A stretch of DNA of 64,000 nt from Thioclava indica (lineage in GTDB: Bacteria > Pseudomonadota > Alphaproteobacteria > Rhodobacterales > Rhodobacteraceae): assembly GCF_000714545.1 (NCBI RefSeq), contig NZ_AUNB01000013.1:1-64000 (forward strand), in the 5' to 3' direction. Shown one piece after another: positions 43,466-53,134 of this stretch. A model generated the notes under the pieces. That model was not told the origin of the DNA. It saw nothing but the letters and a program-made list of their open reading frames with translations, and did not search any database. Within the stretch, counting starts at the first letter, position 1. Each line of letters opens with the position of its first letter. The translations under genes and the position numbers were made by a program.

Positions 43466-45757
43466 TCAGATCGGGGTATCCATCCGCAGCACCATCTGCA
43501 TCCGCCCCCTCGCCGCTTCGGGCCAGTTGATCGTGGCTTGCGTCTTGCTCGCCCCTTGTTCGACAGCAACATACGGCATCGCCTCGACGCGCGAGCCGGA
43601 CGCGTTGCGCACCATCCCCTCGGCCACCAGCCCCTGACAATTGCGCGCCCAACCGCCAAACGGCAGATAGTCACTCGCATCGACCGTCCAGACCGATTGC
43701 GCAGTAGATTGGTTCACCTCCAGCACCACCGGGTTTTGCGTGATGCTATTGATCGCGTTAAACATATTGCCTTCAAACGTGACATTGCGCATCCGCGAGC
43801 GATCCAGATCGGCAAATGTCGTATCGACCCGTTCAATCCGGTCGATATTGCCGTTGAGCGATTTAAACACGTTATTCGCCACGCTCAAACCTTGCATGAA
43901 ATGCCCCGCCCCGTAGGGCTTGATCGACAGCCATGTAAACCAAGGTGCGACATTGATGCACACACAGGTATTGCCCGTCACCGTCAGCCCGCCAAAGCTG
44001 TATTCATTGGCGAAACTGGGATCGGCATCGTGTTCATTGGTCCACTCAATCACCGAGTTGTCGATGTAATTGCCCGTCACCGCTGCCTGCACATTGGTCT
44101 GGGTAAACACCAGCCCCGCCACACGCACACCCGCCGTTTCCTCATCGCCCTGAAACCAGTGATTGCCCACGATCAAATGGCCCGAGCCGTTCAGAACAAA
44201 GGTCGTCCCAAACCGCACAAAACGCGAGTCGCGGATCTTGGAATCATTGGCGTTGACGTTCAGCACGACCGATTTGCGATCCTGCGCGGGCGTCAGCATC
44301 TCGTCTGACAAGAACTGACAGCCATCGACCAGCAAATCCTGACAACCCCGCCCAATCGAGGTAATCCCGCGATCCTTGGGCCGCACCACATAAGAGTCGC
44401 GGATCTGCGTCATCTGCCCGTCAGGCGCTAGCATCAGGCAGCTCGCCGCACCGTTGCACAGGAACTCGACATTGGCGATGTTAAAGCGGTCCAGCTTATC
44501 CATGCCGGAAAAATCCAGCACATATTGATAGCGCGTAAAGGTATAGTTGCGCGTGCCGGACCCGCCATAAAGCGGCTGCGACAGATAGAGCGTCCCCGCC
44601 CCGATATTGACCGATTTCACATAGACTTCGCGCCCCACGCCAGAACCGGTGACATGCGCACCCACCGGAATATTGGCGATATTGGCGACATTGATCAGTT
44701 GCGTGGATTGCGAGGTGGAATAGGTCGCCTGCGAGGTCACGACCTCGTCGTCCCACGCCGTGCCCTCGATCACGTTGAACTGGCCGTTCTGCAAGATCCG
44801 CCGGTTCGAGAAATTCGACAGATCAGGCGCAATCTCGTCAATGCGGATCGGAGCGGTGACTTCGACGCGCCGCCCCTTGAGGTCCAGCACGTTGTGATCG
44901 GTATAGCCAAACAACGCCTGCAACGCCTTCTTGAACCCCGCCTCCTCATCGCCGAACGCATCGGCATAGGTCGGGAAATCAAACGACGACAGCAGCGCCA
45001 GGTTGGCCGAAACCGGCATTACCAGCGTGCCGACAAACTTGATCGGCGCTTTGATCGAGATCGACGACCCCAGATAATAGCTGCCCTCGGGCACCACGAT
45101 CATGCGTCCCCCCGCTGCCTGATCGGCCGCGGAAAACGCCGCCGTATCATCGGTGCTGCCATCGCCCACAGCGCCGTAATCGCGCACATCGACCCATTCC
45201 ATCATCTCGCGCAGGAAGGCGTCGGTCACATCCTCGATCTGGATGTCGTCGATACGCACCACGCCGCCATTGGCACCCGTCAGATCCAGCCCGAAATAAC
45301 CATCGCTGGGCTGCATCCCCCAAACCATCGCGACGCCCGCCCTGTTGCCCGTGCCGACGATGGCCGAAACCTCGACGACCTCGCCATAGCTCAGCAATGA
45401 GACCGACGTGCCAATCTCAACCAGCCCGCTGACATGAGCACCGTTCGAACTCACCGCATAGCCCGCGATGCGCAGCGAGGGCAGATTGCCACTCATCGCC
45501 TTCACCCGCGTCGAGATTTTCAGATATGTCCCCGGCAGGATCGGCGTCTTGACCATCGCGCGCAGCTTTTGCGTGCTCTGCGTCTTGAGCAGTTCCAGAC
45601 AGCCGGAAAAATCCGAATCCGCTGGCACAAAGGCCGCATTGGCCGCGTTCTGATAGGTCGTTGAGCCCGGCGTGCCGTTCTCGCTCGACCATTGATCCAG
45701 CCCGTCTTCGAAAGCGGGCGGGGTCAACACCAGCCCATCGGTAATCGCCACGTTCAT
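43466..45757 (-). CDS. Large right-handed beta-helix (pectate lyase-like) protein
   Basis: 763 aa from the ATG at 45757, with AGAGGA upstream; the frame is open further but without family support. Residues 1-177 look like a carbohydrate-binding-type jelly roll (PGTYLKISTRV and VRIDDIQIED). A Pectate_lyase_3 start motif follows (VDVRDYGAVGDGSTDDTAAF, about 190-209), and the rest shows the repeating GN-x-x-x-N and short-strand pattern of a parallel beta-helix up to about 700. No signal peptide. Tail-spike and GTA-spike proteins share this build, as do polysaccharide-active enzymes; no phage gene is nearby. It stands alone. Confidence 0.8.
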   Translation of the reverse strand: MNVAITDGLVLTPPAFEDGLDQWSSENGTPGSTTYQNAANAAFVPADSDFSGCLELLKTQSTQKLRAMVKTPILPGTYLKISTRVKAMSGNLPSLRIAGYAVSSNGAHVSGLVEIGTSVSLLSYGEVVEVSAIVGTGNRAGVAMVWGMQPSDGYFGLDLTGANGGVVRIDDIQIEDVTDAFLREMMEWVDVRDYGAVGDGSTDDTAAFSAADQAAGGRMIVVPEGSYYLGSSISIKAPIKFVGTLVMPVSANLALLSSFDFPTYADAFGDEEAGFKKALQALFGYTDHNVLDLKGRRVEVTAPIRIDEIAPDLSNFSNRRILQNGQFNVIEGTAWDDEVVTSQATYSTSQSTQLINVANIANIPVGAHVTGSGVGREVYVKSVNIGAGTLYLSQPLYGGSGTRNYTFTRYQYVLDFSGMDKLDRFNIANVEFLCNGAASCLMLAPDGQMTQIRDSYVVRPKDRGITSIGRGCQDLLVDGCQFLSDEMLTPAQDRKSVVLNVNANDSKIRDSRFVRFGTTFVLNGSGHLIVGNHWFQGDEETAGVRVAGLVFTQTNVQAAVTGNYIDNSVIEWTNEHDADPSFANEYSFGGLTVTGNTCVCINVAPWFTWLSIKPYGAGHFMQGLSVANNVFKSLNGNIDRIERVDTTFADLDRSRMRNVTFEGNMFNAINSITQNPVVLEVNQSTAQSVWTVDASDYLPFGGWARNCQGLVAEGMVRNASGSRVEAMPYVAVEQGASKTQATINWPEAARGRMQMVLRMDTPI

Positions 45758-45971
45758 CAGCAATCCTCTTGTTCCTGTTCCCACCCGCCCGGCACAAGAT
45801 CTCGGCGTCAGGAGCCACCGCGCGGATCGCTCCGCGCTGTCGGCCATGGCCGCGAAAATCTCGTGCTGGGGATCGACCGGGGCACGCGCCTCGGCCTGAC
45901 AAGAGCTAGTGGAGAAGGTTAAAGAAGTGCTGAGAGCACCGCGCGCAGGCCCTTGGGAGTCGCGCAAACGC

Positions 45972-46002
45972 AAACCGCCCGCGCAATCGGCACGGGCGGT
46001 TT
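45972..46002 (-). terminator. Hairpin terminator after the LysRS gene
   Basis: AAACCGCCCG and CGGGCGGTTT pair over 10 bases with an 11-base loop, 25 bases after the stop codon; on the minus strand the stem ends in TTT. Confidence 0.7.
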
Positions 46003-46026
46003 CGATACTGTTTTGAGGGGCTTGGC

Positions 46027-47628
46027 TTAGGCCACCAATTCGCCCGCCAAGGCCCGGTCGATCAGCGCAATCGTCTCATCAACTCCGTAAAGCGCGACGA
46101 ACCCACCAAAACGCGGCCCTTGCGAGGCGCCCAAAAGCACCTCGTAAAGCGCCTTGAACCAATCGCGCAACGGCTCGAACCCGTGATCCTTGCCGACCGC
46201 GAAAACGATCGTTTGCAACGCATCTGCCGGGTCTTCGAATTGCTCATGCAGATCGGTTTTTGGCAGCGCGGCAAGACGTGCGCGCAAATCTTCGATGGCG
46301 GCGCGCTCAAGATCGCCGGGCAGGCGGAACTGGCGCTCGGGCGCGACAAAATCATTGAAATAGCGCACGGCAAAGCCCGCAGCCTGATCCAGATCGGGGT
46401 GGGTTTCGGGCGTCGCCTCGGGCGCGTAGCGCTTGATAAAGCCCCACAGCGCGTCCTTATCGCTCGACCCGGCAACGCTTGCGAGGTTCAGCAGCATCGA
46501 GAACGGCACGACCATCTTACTTTCAGGCGGCTGACCGCCATGGATGTGCCAGACCGGATTGTTGACCTGCTTCTCGGCATCCTGATCGGGGAAGGCGCGC
46601 AGCTGCTGGTGATATTCGTCCACCGCTTTCGGGATCACATCGAAATGCATCCGCTTGGCGGTTTTCGGCTTGAGATACATGAAATAGCTCAGGGATTCCG
46701 TCGACGCGTAGGTCAGCCATTCATCAATCGACAGCCCGTTGCCTTTCGACTTGGAAATCTTCTCACCATTGGAATCCAGGAACAGCTCATAGGTGAAATG
46801 CTCTGGCGCACGACCACCCAACACGCGGCAGATCCCGTCATAGATCGGCGTGTTGGTCGAGTGATCCTTGCCATACATCTCGAAATCAACGTCCAGCGCC
46901 GCCCAACGCATCCCGAAATCGGGCTTCCATTGCAGCTTCACATTGCCGCCCGTGACCGGCAACGTCCACTCGCGCCCGTCCTCATCATCAAAGGTCACGG
47001 TGCCGTCCTTGGCATTGACCTCTTTCATCGGCACATACAAAACGCGCCCCGTTTCGGGATGGATCGGCAGGAAACACGAATAGGTCTGCTGGCGCTCTTC
47101 ACGCAAAGATTTCAACATGATAGCCATGATATCATCATAGCGCTCTGCCGAGCGGATCAGCATATCGTCGAACTTACCCGATTTGTAATACTCGGTCGCG
47201 CTTGCGAATTCATACTCGAACCCGAACGTATCCAGGAACCGGCGCAACATCGCATTGTTATGATCGCCAAAGCTTGGGTATTCTCCGAACGGGTCGGGCA
47301 CCGAAGTCAGCGGTTCCTGCTCGTGCTTGCGCAGCATGTCCTGGTTGGGCACGTTCGTGGGAACCTTGCGCATCCCGTCCATATCGTCGGAAAAACACAG
47401 CAATTTCGTGGGGATATCAGAGATCACCTCAAACGCGCGCCGGATCATCGTGGTGCGCGCGACCTCGCCGAATGTGCCGATATGGGGCAGCCCCGAGGGC
47501 CCGTAACCCGTCTCAAACAGCACATAGCCCTTCTCGGGGGCCTTCTTTTCATAACGCTTGAGCAGCCGACGCGCCTCCTCAAAGGGCCAGGCCTTGGAAG
47601 TCATCGCAGCGTCACGCAAGCTCGTCAT
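46027..47628 (-). CDS. lysK: Lysyl-tRNA synthetase, class I
   Basis: 533 aa from the ATG at 47628 ([22 protein letters not shown]); alternatives upstream or at the inner ATG are possible. Class I features: [25 protein letters not shown] (HIGH-like PHIG) and the KISKSKGNG form of KMSKS, and a C-terminal anticodon domain of helices. Class I LysRS replaces the class II enzyme in most alphaproteobacteria and archaea. No second LysRS is in the window. Confidence 0.95.
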   Translation of the reverse strand: MTSLRDAAMTSKAWPFEEARRLLKRYEKKAPEKGYVLFETGYGPSGLPHIGTFGEVARTTMIRRAFEVISDIPTKLLCFSDDMDGMRKVPTNVPNQDMLRKHEQEPLTSVPDPFGEYPSFGDHNNAMLRRFLDTFGFEYEFASATEYYKSGKFDDMLIRSAERYDDIMAIMLKSLREERQQTYSCFLPIHPETGRVLYVPMKEVNAKDGTVTFDDEDGREWTLPVTGGNVKLQWKPDFGMRWAALDVDFEMYGKDHSTNTPIYDGICRVLGGRAPEHFTYELFLDSNGEKISKSKGNGLSIDEWLTYASTESLSYFMYLKPKTAKRMHFDVIPKAVDEYHQQLRAFPDQDAEKQVNNPVWHIHGGQPPESKMVVPFSMLLNLASVAGSSDKDALWGFIKRYAPEATPETHPDLDQAAGFAVRYFNDFVAPERQFRLPGDLERAAIEDLRARLAALPKTDLHEQFEDPADALQTIVFAVGKDHGFEPLRDWFKALYEVLLGASQGPRFGGFVALYGVDETIALIDRALAGELVA

Positions 47629-47736
47629 AGCATACCTCATCATGGCGCGCCCATCGCGCCCATTTGCGACCCACCTATTGCGGCGCGGGTGGACAGTCAA
47701 TATTTTGCACTCTGAACCCCCTGCAGGAGCCACCCC

Positions 47737-48159
47737 GTGTCCGTCATTCCCGCCTCTCTGTCACCCCAAGACGCCTTGATCGCGGTGATGGTCGCGATTT
47801 CCGCCGCAGATGAGGACGTGCCCATGTCCGAACTCATCGCGATCAACCGCACCATCGACCACATGCCGCTCTTTGCCAGCTACGATATCGACCGTGCCGC
47901 GCGCGTGTCGAAATCCGTCTATGCGCTGTTTGAAGAAGAAGACGGGCTCGAGGCACTGTTTGGCCTGATCCGCGCGGCGCTGCCCGAACGTCTGTATGAA
48001 ACCGCCTATGCGCTGGCTTGCGATGTGGCCGCTGCCGATGGCGCAATCCGCCAGACCGAGCTGCGGATGCTAGAGGAAATTCGCGCCGAGCTAGACATAG
48101 ACCGGCTACATGCGGTCGCCATCGAACGCGGCGCGCGGGCGCGCCACATGACGCTTTGA
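47737..48159 (+). CDS. TerB-like helical protein
   Basis: 140 aa from the GTG at 47737 with GCAGGAG upstream. All-helical and acidic with the TerB pattern: [34 protein letters not shown] in the first half and a matching [31 protein letters not shown] in the second, each with an acidic metal-binding-like loop (AADEDVP, AADGAIR). TerB proteins are linked to metal sensing and envelope stress; this free-standing type has no proven role. Divergent from lysK. Confidence 0.85.
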   Translation: MSVIPASLSPQDALIAVMVAISAADEDVPMSELIAINRTIDHMPLFASYDIDRAARVSKSVYALFEEEDGLEALFGLIRAALPERLYETAYALACDVAAADGAIRQTELRMLEEIRAELDIDRLHAVAIERGARARHMTL

Positions 48160-48228
48160 AACGGCGTTAACCGCGTCGAAACCGGGCTTTGCTATACCTC
48201 TCGGCAACGCTGATTGCCCGGGGGTTCG

Positions 48229-49113
48229 ATGCACCTGTTCCGTCTTGTTTTTGCTTTCCTATGCGCGCTCGGCCTCGCCCTGCCCGCGCTTGCGCAAACG
48301 CGTAGCGCCGCGGAAATTGCCAAGCTGCGCATGGATATCGCGGGGCGCCAACGCCTGCTCAGCCAGCGAATGACAGCGGCGGCCTGTTTTCTCACCTTTG
48401 ATATCGACCGCGAACGACAGCTCCGAATTCTAACCGAGTCGCTTGATCTGTTTCGTGTCTCACTCGATCAGCTAGAGTCCGGCGCAGCCACAATGGCGTT
48501 GCCCGCCGTCACGACATTTTCCGCGCGCATCGCGCTGCATGAAAGCCGGATCATTTGGGGGCCCTATCGCAACCTCGCGACCCAAATTCGCGATCAGGCG
48601 GCGGCTGGCGACAGCGGCAATATCGCACAGCTTGATCAACTCGCGCGCCTTGAGCCTATTTTGCTTAACTCAACCCAGTCCGTCGTAAGCGCGCTCTCCA
48701 AGGCGCATCAGACCCAATCGGGCACACGCATCGCAGAAATCGATCTCGCCGGACGCCAACGCATGCTATCGCAAGCCATCGTCAAGGAAAGCTGCCTGCT
48801 GACTGTCGCCAAGACCCGCAAGGACAGCTTGGCAAGCCATCTCAACCAAATGCGCCTAAAAACCGAGATATTTGAACGCACAGGCTACGCCCTGCGCACA
48901 GGCGCGGTTGGCGACACGCCCGATCCCCCACCCCCCGACACGTTTGAGGCGCTGGTGCAGGCCCATTACGCGTGGAGCGATCTGATCTACCTGCTGGAAC
49001 CCACCCGCAACGGGGCTGCGCTCCCGGAATTGGCACTTTTCGATGTCGCTCTGGTCTACGAAGACCTGCTGCCCCGCCTTGAAGACGTTGTCTGGACCTA
49101 TGTGAATGGCTGA
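48229..49113 (+). CDS. Periplasmic protein with two PilJ-type sensor domains
   Basis: 294 aa from the ATG at 48229. A signal peptide ends at PALAQ. Two copies of the PilJ/NIT-like motif are visible: IAGRQRLLSQRM (about residue 42) and LAGRQRMLSQAIVK (about 175). Such domains are usually the input part of chemoreceptors and nitrate sensors, but here there is no membrane anchor or output domain, so the protein is probably a free periplasmic binder or a partner of another sensor. It ends directly at the dacB gene on the other strand. Confidence 0.8.
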   Translation: MHLFRLVFAFLCALGLALPALAQTRSAAEIAKLRMDIAGRQRLLSQRMTAAACFLTFDIDRERQLRILTESLDLFRVSLDQLESGAATMALPAVTTFSARIALHESRIIWGPYRNLATQIRDQAAAGDSGNIAQLDQLARLEPILLNSTQSVVSALSKAHQTQSGTRIAEIDLAGRQRMLSQAIVKESCLLTVAKTRKDSLASHLNQMRLKTEIFERTGYALRTGAVGDTPDPPPPDTFEALVQAHYAWSDLIYLLEPTRNGAALPELALFDVALVYEDLLPRLEDVVWTYVNG

Positions 49114-50550
49114 TCAAGCACCGTAAACGGCGGCCCATCGCTGCAACAACTGGCTTTGCAGGATTTTTGAGCGTTTGACCCAATCACGTTGACCTGCGGG
49201 GCGTTCATGCCCACGGGTGCGCCGCCGTTGTGCCAGATCGCTGGTGAAAATCGCAAAGACCAGTTCGGTGCCGTCAGGTGCAGTCATGTAACCCGCCAAT
49301 GTCGATACAAAATCAAGCGTCCCAGTTTTGGCGTCCACCGCAAAAGGCTGCGTTTTCATCGTCTTGCCGGTTGCATCGCGCAGCTTGAACGGCTTCATCA
49401 AGCTGCGTAGCCCCATCGGCACGCCCAGCACCCGCAACGCCGTGACCATATCACCCGCCGCAATGCGCGCATCCGCACGCAAACCCGAATGATCGGTAAA
49501 TCGCGCCGAGCGTGCGCCCGTGCGCGTGCCCAACCAATTCGCCATCGCCTTACCAGACGCCGCCAGCGAATTGCCCGCACCCAGCCGCGCGCTCGTCGTC
49601 AAGCCCACGGCCTCAGCCGTCAGATTGGTTGAATATTTCATCATAGCGCGCAACAGCGGCGATAGCGCGTCGCTCGCCTGCGTCACCAGAACATCGCCGC
49701 CGGGCATTCGCGAAATGCTCTCCGGCTTGGGCAGTGGCACCCCTTGGGCGCGCGCAAGCGTTTGAAACACATCGCCCGCATAGGCGGCCGGATCACGCAC
49801 CGGCAGCCAGCGGCTGCCTCCCCGCCCAAGCGCCTTCGAGGCCACCGTCCATTGCTCAATCCCGCCGCGATCGGAATAGGTAAACAGCGGCTTGGCACGG
49901 TTCACGATCGCCGCCTTGGCCGTATAGGCAAGCGGCCGGGCTGTCTTGCCACGCGCATCCATGCTCAGCGCCCAGCCATTGCCCGCGCGCTTCCACTGAA
50001 AATGCACGCGGTTATAATTCAGCATTAGCCCCGCAAGCGACGGGTTATAGCCCGCGTAAATCGGCTGATCGTCGGCAATCTCGCGCGTGTAGGGCAGCGC
50101 CCCTGACCACGTCAAATACCGCCCCGCCACGCCGCGCACGCCCCGCGCCGCCAGTTGCTTGGCCATTCCGGCAAGATCATCGGTGCCAAGCGTCGGATCG
50201 CCACCCCCCGCAAGGATCAGATCACCTTGAATGATGCCGCCCACAATCGGCCCGGTCGCGATCAATCTTGTGCCAAAGCGAAACTGCGACCCTAGGTTTT
50301 CCAGCGCATAAAGCGAGGTGATCGCCTTTAGGGCCGATGCCGGGGGCATCGCCTTATTCGCGCCCTGACTTTCAAGCACCTGCCCCGTGCGCAAATCGGC
50401 CACGACAAACCCCACATCGCCACTCAGCCCCGAGCCGCGGATCAACGCTGCACTAGGCGCAATCATGGTCTGCGCACGCAGCGCCGGTGGCAGCGCAGCA
50501 ATCGCGGTGCCAGCAAGAAAGCCGCTTAACAGTTTACGACGTGACAGCAT
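49114..50550 (-). CDS. dacB: D-alanyl-D-alanine carboxypeptidase/endopeptidase (PBP4 type)
   Basis: 478 aa. Family S13. The penicillin-binding motifs are present: SxxK in PPASALKAITSLYALENLG, SxN in YSTNLTAEAVG and KTG in DAKTGTLDFV. The N terminus SRRKLLSGFLAGTAIAALPPALRAQ looks like a Tat signal rather than a plain Sec signal. The enzyme trims or cuts peptidoglycan stem peptides in the periplasm. Followed upstream (79 bases) by nadD on the same strand. Confidence 0.94.
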   Translation of the reverse strand: MLSRRKLLSGFLAGTAIAALPPALRAQTMIAPSAALIRGSGLSGDVGFVVADLRTGQVLESQGANKAMPPASALKAITSLYALENLGSQFRFGTRLIATGPIVGGIIQGDLILAGGGDPTLGTDDLAGMAKQLAARGVRGVAGRYLTWSGALPYTREIADDQPIYAGYNPSLAGLMLNYNRVHFQWKRAGNGWALSMDARGKTARPLAYTAKAAIVNRAKPLFTYSDRGGIEQWTVASKALGRGGSRWLPVRDPAAYAGDVFQTLARAQGVPLPKPESISRMPGGDVLVTQASDALSPLLRAMMKYSTNLTAEAVGLTTSARLGAGNSLAASGKAMANWLGTRTGARSARFTDHSGLRADARIAAGDMVTALRVLGVPMGLRSLMKPFKLRDATGKTMKTQPFAVDAKTGTLDFVSTLAGYMTAPDGTELVFAIFTSDLAQRRRTRGHERPAGQRDWVKRSKILQSQLLQRWAAVYGA

Positions 50551-50628
50551 GTTTACGACCCGATTCCCGCGTGATTGCAGATCAGACCCTAGCGCAGCGT
50601 CAATTGAAGCTTCAAGCAGGCATGCACA

Positions 50629-51234
50629 TTAACGGCGCGGCCAATCGCCCTGCGCGCGGATCGCACTTGAAGAGAGCGGCGACATCGGAATGTTCACAAA
50701 AGACCAAGCCGGGGTTTGCGCATTCGCAAGCGCATGCGAGAACCGCGCAGGCAATTCCGCCTGCGCGTAGATCCGCGCCGCACGCGCCTTGCGCCCGCGC
50801 ATCCGCCAGCCCGGTCGCGCCAGCACGCCAATGGGGACGCGCTCCATAATGTCGCGCCAGTGATCCCACTTATCGAACTGCACCAGATTATCCGCCCCCA
50901 TCAGCCAAACAAAACGCACGCCGGGATAGAGAGCTTGCAGATGCGCAAGCGTATCAGCCGTGAACCGCGTGCCCAGCCGCGCCTCAATATCCGTGATCGC
51001 AACACGTGGGTCGCGCATAATCTGCTGAGCCTGAGCAATGCGCTGCGCCATTGGCGCTGGCCCTTCGCGCTTAAGCGGATTGCCCGGGCTGATCATCCAC
51101 CACACTTGATCAAGATCGAAATGGCGCAACGCCTCACGCGTGATAAGCGCATGACCGCGATGGGCTGGATCAAATGATCCACCCAAAATGCCGATGCGCA
51201 TTCCCGGCCGTGCGATGGGAAACCCTTGTCTCAT
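50629..51234 (-). CDS. nadD: Nicotinate-nucleotide adenylyltransferase
   Basis: 201 aa. Nucleotidyl-transferase fold with [14 protein letters not shown] (HxGH-type site), [24 protein letters not shown] and the late SSSAIR (ISSTxIR-like) motif. It makes deamido-NAD from nicotinate mononucleotide and ATP. The ATG at 51234 gives the usual alphaproteobacterial length; an inner ATG at residue 12 is possible. Confidence 0.94.
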   Translation of the reverse strand: MRQGFPIARPGMRIGILGGSFDPAHRGHALITREALRHFDLDQVWWMISPGNPLKREGPAPMAQRIAQAQQIMRDPRVAITDIEARLGTRFTADTLAHLQALYPGVRFVWLMGADNLVQFDKWDHWRDIMERVPIGVLARPGWRMRGRKARAARIYAQAELPARFSHALANAQTPAWSFVNIPMSPLSSSAIRAQGDWPRR

Positions 51235-51313
51235 AGGCTGCCCTTAGCCGATCACGCGCGGCAAACGAAAGAAAAAACTGCGCTGCGCGTTCGGACGCTT
51301 GCACGCCGGGCCC

Positions 51314-52480
51314 CTAGGTCTTTGGCATTTCCAGATCACGATACAAGACACAACACCCGCGCCCGGCATTTTTCGCGGCATAGGTCGCGGTATCGGCGTC
51401 AACCAGCATACGCTCAGTCTCGGGGGGCTGATAATCAAGCGACATCACCACGCCAAGTGATCCCGAAACCAAACATTCACGCCCCTCATGCCATTTCGGC
51501 TCTTGCAAACGCGCGATGATCCGGTCGCCCAAATGCATCACCTGCTCAGGCGTCATTGCGCCGCGCAACAGAAGCAAGAATTCATCGCCCCCCATGCGTC
51601 CGGCAAGGTCACCTGCACGCATTTCCTCGTGAAGGATCCGCGCAACATCAAGCAAAACATAATCGCCCGCGGCATGGCCCAAGGTGTCGTTCACCGATTT
51701 GAAATAGTCGAGATCAATCTGGATCAGCGTGAAAGGCGCCCCCCCTTGTGCCGCCCCCGCACTTGCTTGTTCCAGCGCCGCTTCCATCGCGCGGCGATTG
51801 GCCAAGGCGGTCAGCGGATCGGTCAAAGCCTGTGTCTCGGCCTGTTTGCGCGCCCCATCAAGGCGCTGGGTAAGCGCGCGCAACTCCTGCATCACCAGCG
51901 ATTTCGCCTCTTGCAGATAGAGCAACTCCATTGCCAGATCTGCGGGTGCAAAATCCCGCTCTGTCAGGGAAAATGTGGCGACGGCCTCTCGTAGATAAAA
52001 CCCGAAGCTAAGATTCATCAAGGTGCCATCGCGACCTTGCGGACCAAGAGCAAAAGCCTCACCGCGCAGACCAATCGCGGGTTGCGACAATAAGGTAAGA
52101 TGCACCATCCGCTCGTTCGCAATTGTAAGCAGCGACGCACCGCAATCGCCCAATCGCTTTGCGCCCCCAACGACTGTGCAATCACAACTTTCTGCGGCAC
52201 CGCACGGCTCGATTCGATCTTGCAAACGACCAACCCGGAAATGGTCCGAAAAGGGCTGATCAAGCATCGCGTCCCCATCCAGCGCTTTGCGCAAAGTCGG
52301 GCCCATGGCACGGATTTTTCCTTGCAGATCGACCCATAAAAACATCGGCAATAGCGCGCCGAGCATACCCTGAGACAACAAGAATTCTTGCTCAGATTTG
52401 GCCGGTATCGCGATTTGACCCTGCGAAGCCGTGCGCGCGCCAAGCTGCGATGCGTCAGGTCGTCGATGAAACTCGTTCAC
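51314..52480 (-). CDS. Diguanylate cyclase with HNOBA-type input domain
   Basis: 388 aa. Residues ~30-170 resemble the H-NOX-associated (HNOBA) PAS-like domain: MLGALLPMFLWVDLQGKIRAMGPTLRKAL and the later NLSFGFYLREAV. A coiled coil (about 185-218) leads to a GGDEF domain with an intact active site (GRMGGDEF, 297-301) and an intact product-inhibition site (RAGD, 288-291). It makes c-di-GMP. The ATG overlaps the stop codon of the H-NOX-like gene (ATGA), the usual H-NOX/cyclase pairing, known from memory in Dinoroseobacter shibae. Confidence 0.93.
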   Translation of the reverse strand: MNEFHRRPDASQLGARTASQGQIAIPAKSEQEFLLSQGMLGALLPMFLWVDLQGKIRAMGPTLRKALDGDAMLDQPFSDHFRVGRLQDRIEPCGAAESCDCTVVGGAKRLGDCGASLLTIANERMVHLTLLSQPAIGLRGEAFALGPQGRDGTLMNLSFGFYLREAVATFSLTERDFAPADLAMELLYLQEAKSLVMQELRALTQRLDGARKQAETQALTDPLTALANRRAMEAALEQASAGAAQGGAPFTLIQIDLDYFKSVNDTLGHAAGDYVLLDVARILHEEMRAGDLAGRMGGDEFLLLLRGAMTPEQVMHLGDRIIARLQEPKWHEGRECLVSGSLGVVMSLDYQPPETERMLVDADTATYAAKNAGRGCCVLYRDLEMPKT

Positions 52481-53073
52481 ATCTCTGCCCCCGCCGCATC
52501 TGACAGGTCAAAGGACCGCCCGCTTGCATGAAAGGAATCCAGAAGCTGCACTGCAATCGCCTCTCCCGCCGGACCATCTTCGGTATGTTCATTTAGCTCA
52601 ATCAGCACCAAGGCGCCGTAATCATCGGCCATCGCGCGCAATACCCCCGCAAACACCGCACCCCAGCCCGGCGGCGCACCAATCACGCTTAGCGTATATC
52701 GCCCAACTCCCAAGCCTCGTAATGTCAGCTCAGGCAGCTTGAGATCCTCAAGCGCCAACTGTGTTCTCCCCTGCAACTCATTGAGAGAGCGCAGAAAATC
52801 AACGTAATCGCGCCCGCCATAGCGCAGCAAGCGACGCACGGGTTCTCGGGTGCTCAAGTAAGTGCCAAGGTCTTCGAGAAAATCAAAAAGCCGCCGATCC
52901 AATGTCTCGCAGGCCACATCCAACAGGCGATCGGTCAGCGCATCCTCATAGCTGAGCATCGGCTCGAACCCCTCGGGGGAAACCCCTGCCTTGCAAGCAA
53001 CGGCGTACCAAATCCTCTCACCGAAAGTATCGGTCAGAAAATTCTGTATCGAGCGATTCACCAGACCCAGCAT
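52477..53073 (-). CDS. H-NOX-like (HNOB) protein lacking the heme ligand
   Basis: 198 aa. The fold is H-NOX: MLGLVNRSIQNFLTDTFGERIWYAV, YEDALTDRLLDVACETL, FLEDLGTYLSTREPVRRLLRYGG and the C-terminal MADDYGALVLIEL. The proximal heme His expected after NEL is a Gln (Q101), and the YxSxR heme-propionate motif reads VIGAP (130-134). So heme binding of the usual kind is unlikely, and NO sensing must be questioned. It may work as a protein-protein regulator of the adjacent cyclase, or sense something else. Alignment was done by eye against remembered H-NOX sequences. Confidence 0.85.
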   Translation of the reverse strand: MLGLVNRSIQNFLTDTFGERIWYAVACKAGVSPEGFEPMLSYEDALTDRLLDVACETLDRRLFDFLEDLGTYLSTREPVRRLLRYGGRDYVDFLRSLNELQGRTQLALEDLKLPELTLRGLGVGRYTLSVIGAPPGWGAVFAGVLRAMADDYGALVLIELNEHTEDGPAGEAIAVQLLDSFHASGRSFDLSDAAGAEM

Positions 53074-53134
53074 GGCACCTCCAAGGGCACCACGCTAAAC
53101 GCTTGAAGTTAAAAATCCCCCAAGACAGGTGCCA

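Noticed and set aside
43466-45757. The beta-helix protein as a sign of a prophage or GTA cluster
   Set aside because: No terminase, portal, capsid, tail or lysis gene occurs within reach; only the fold is suggestive.
46120-47715. Open frame of 531 codons opposite the LysRS gene
   Set aside because: Antisense to a well-supported synthetase; composition is that of a mirror frame and no ribosome site is present.
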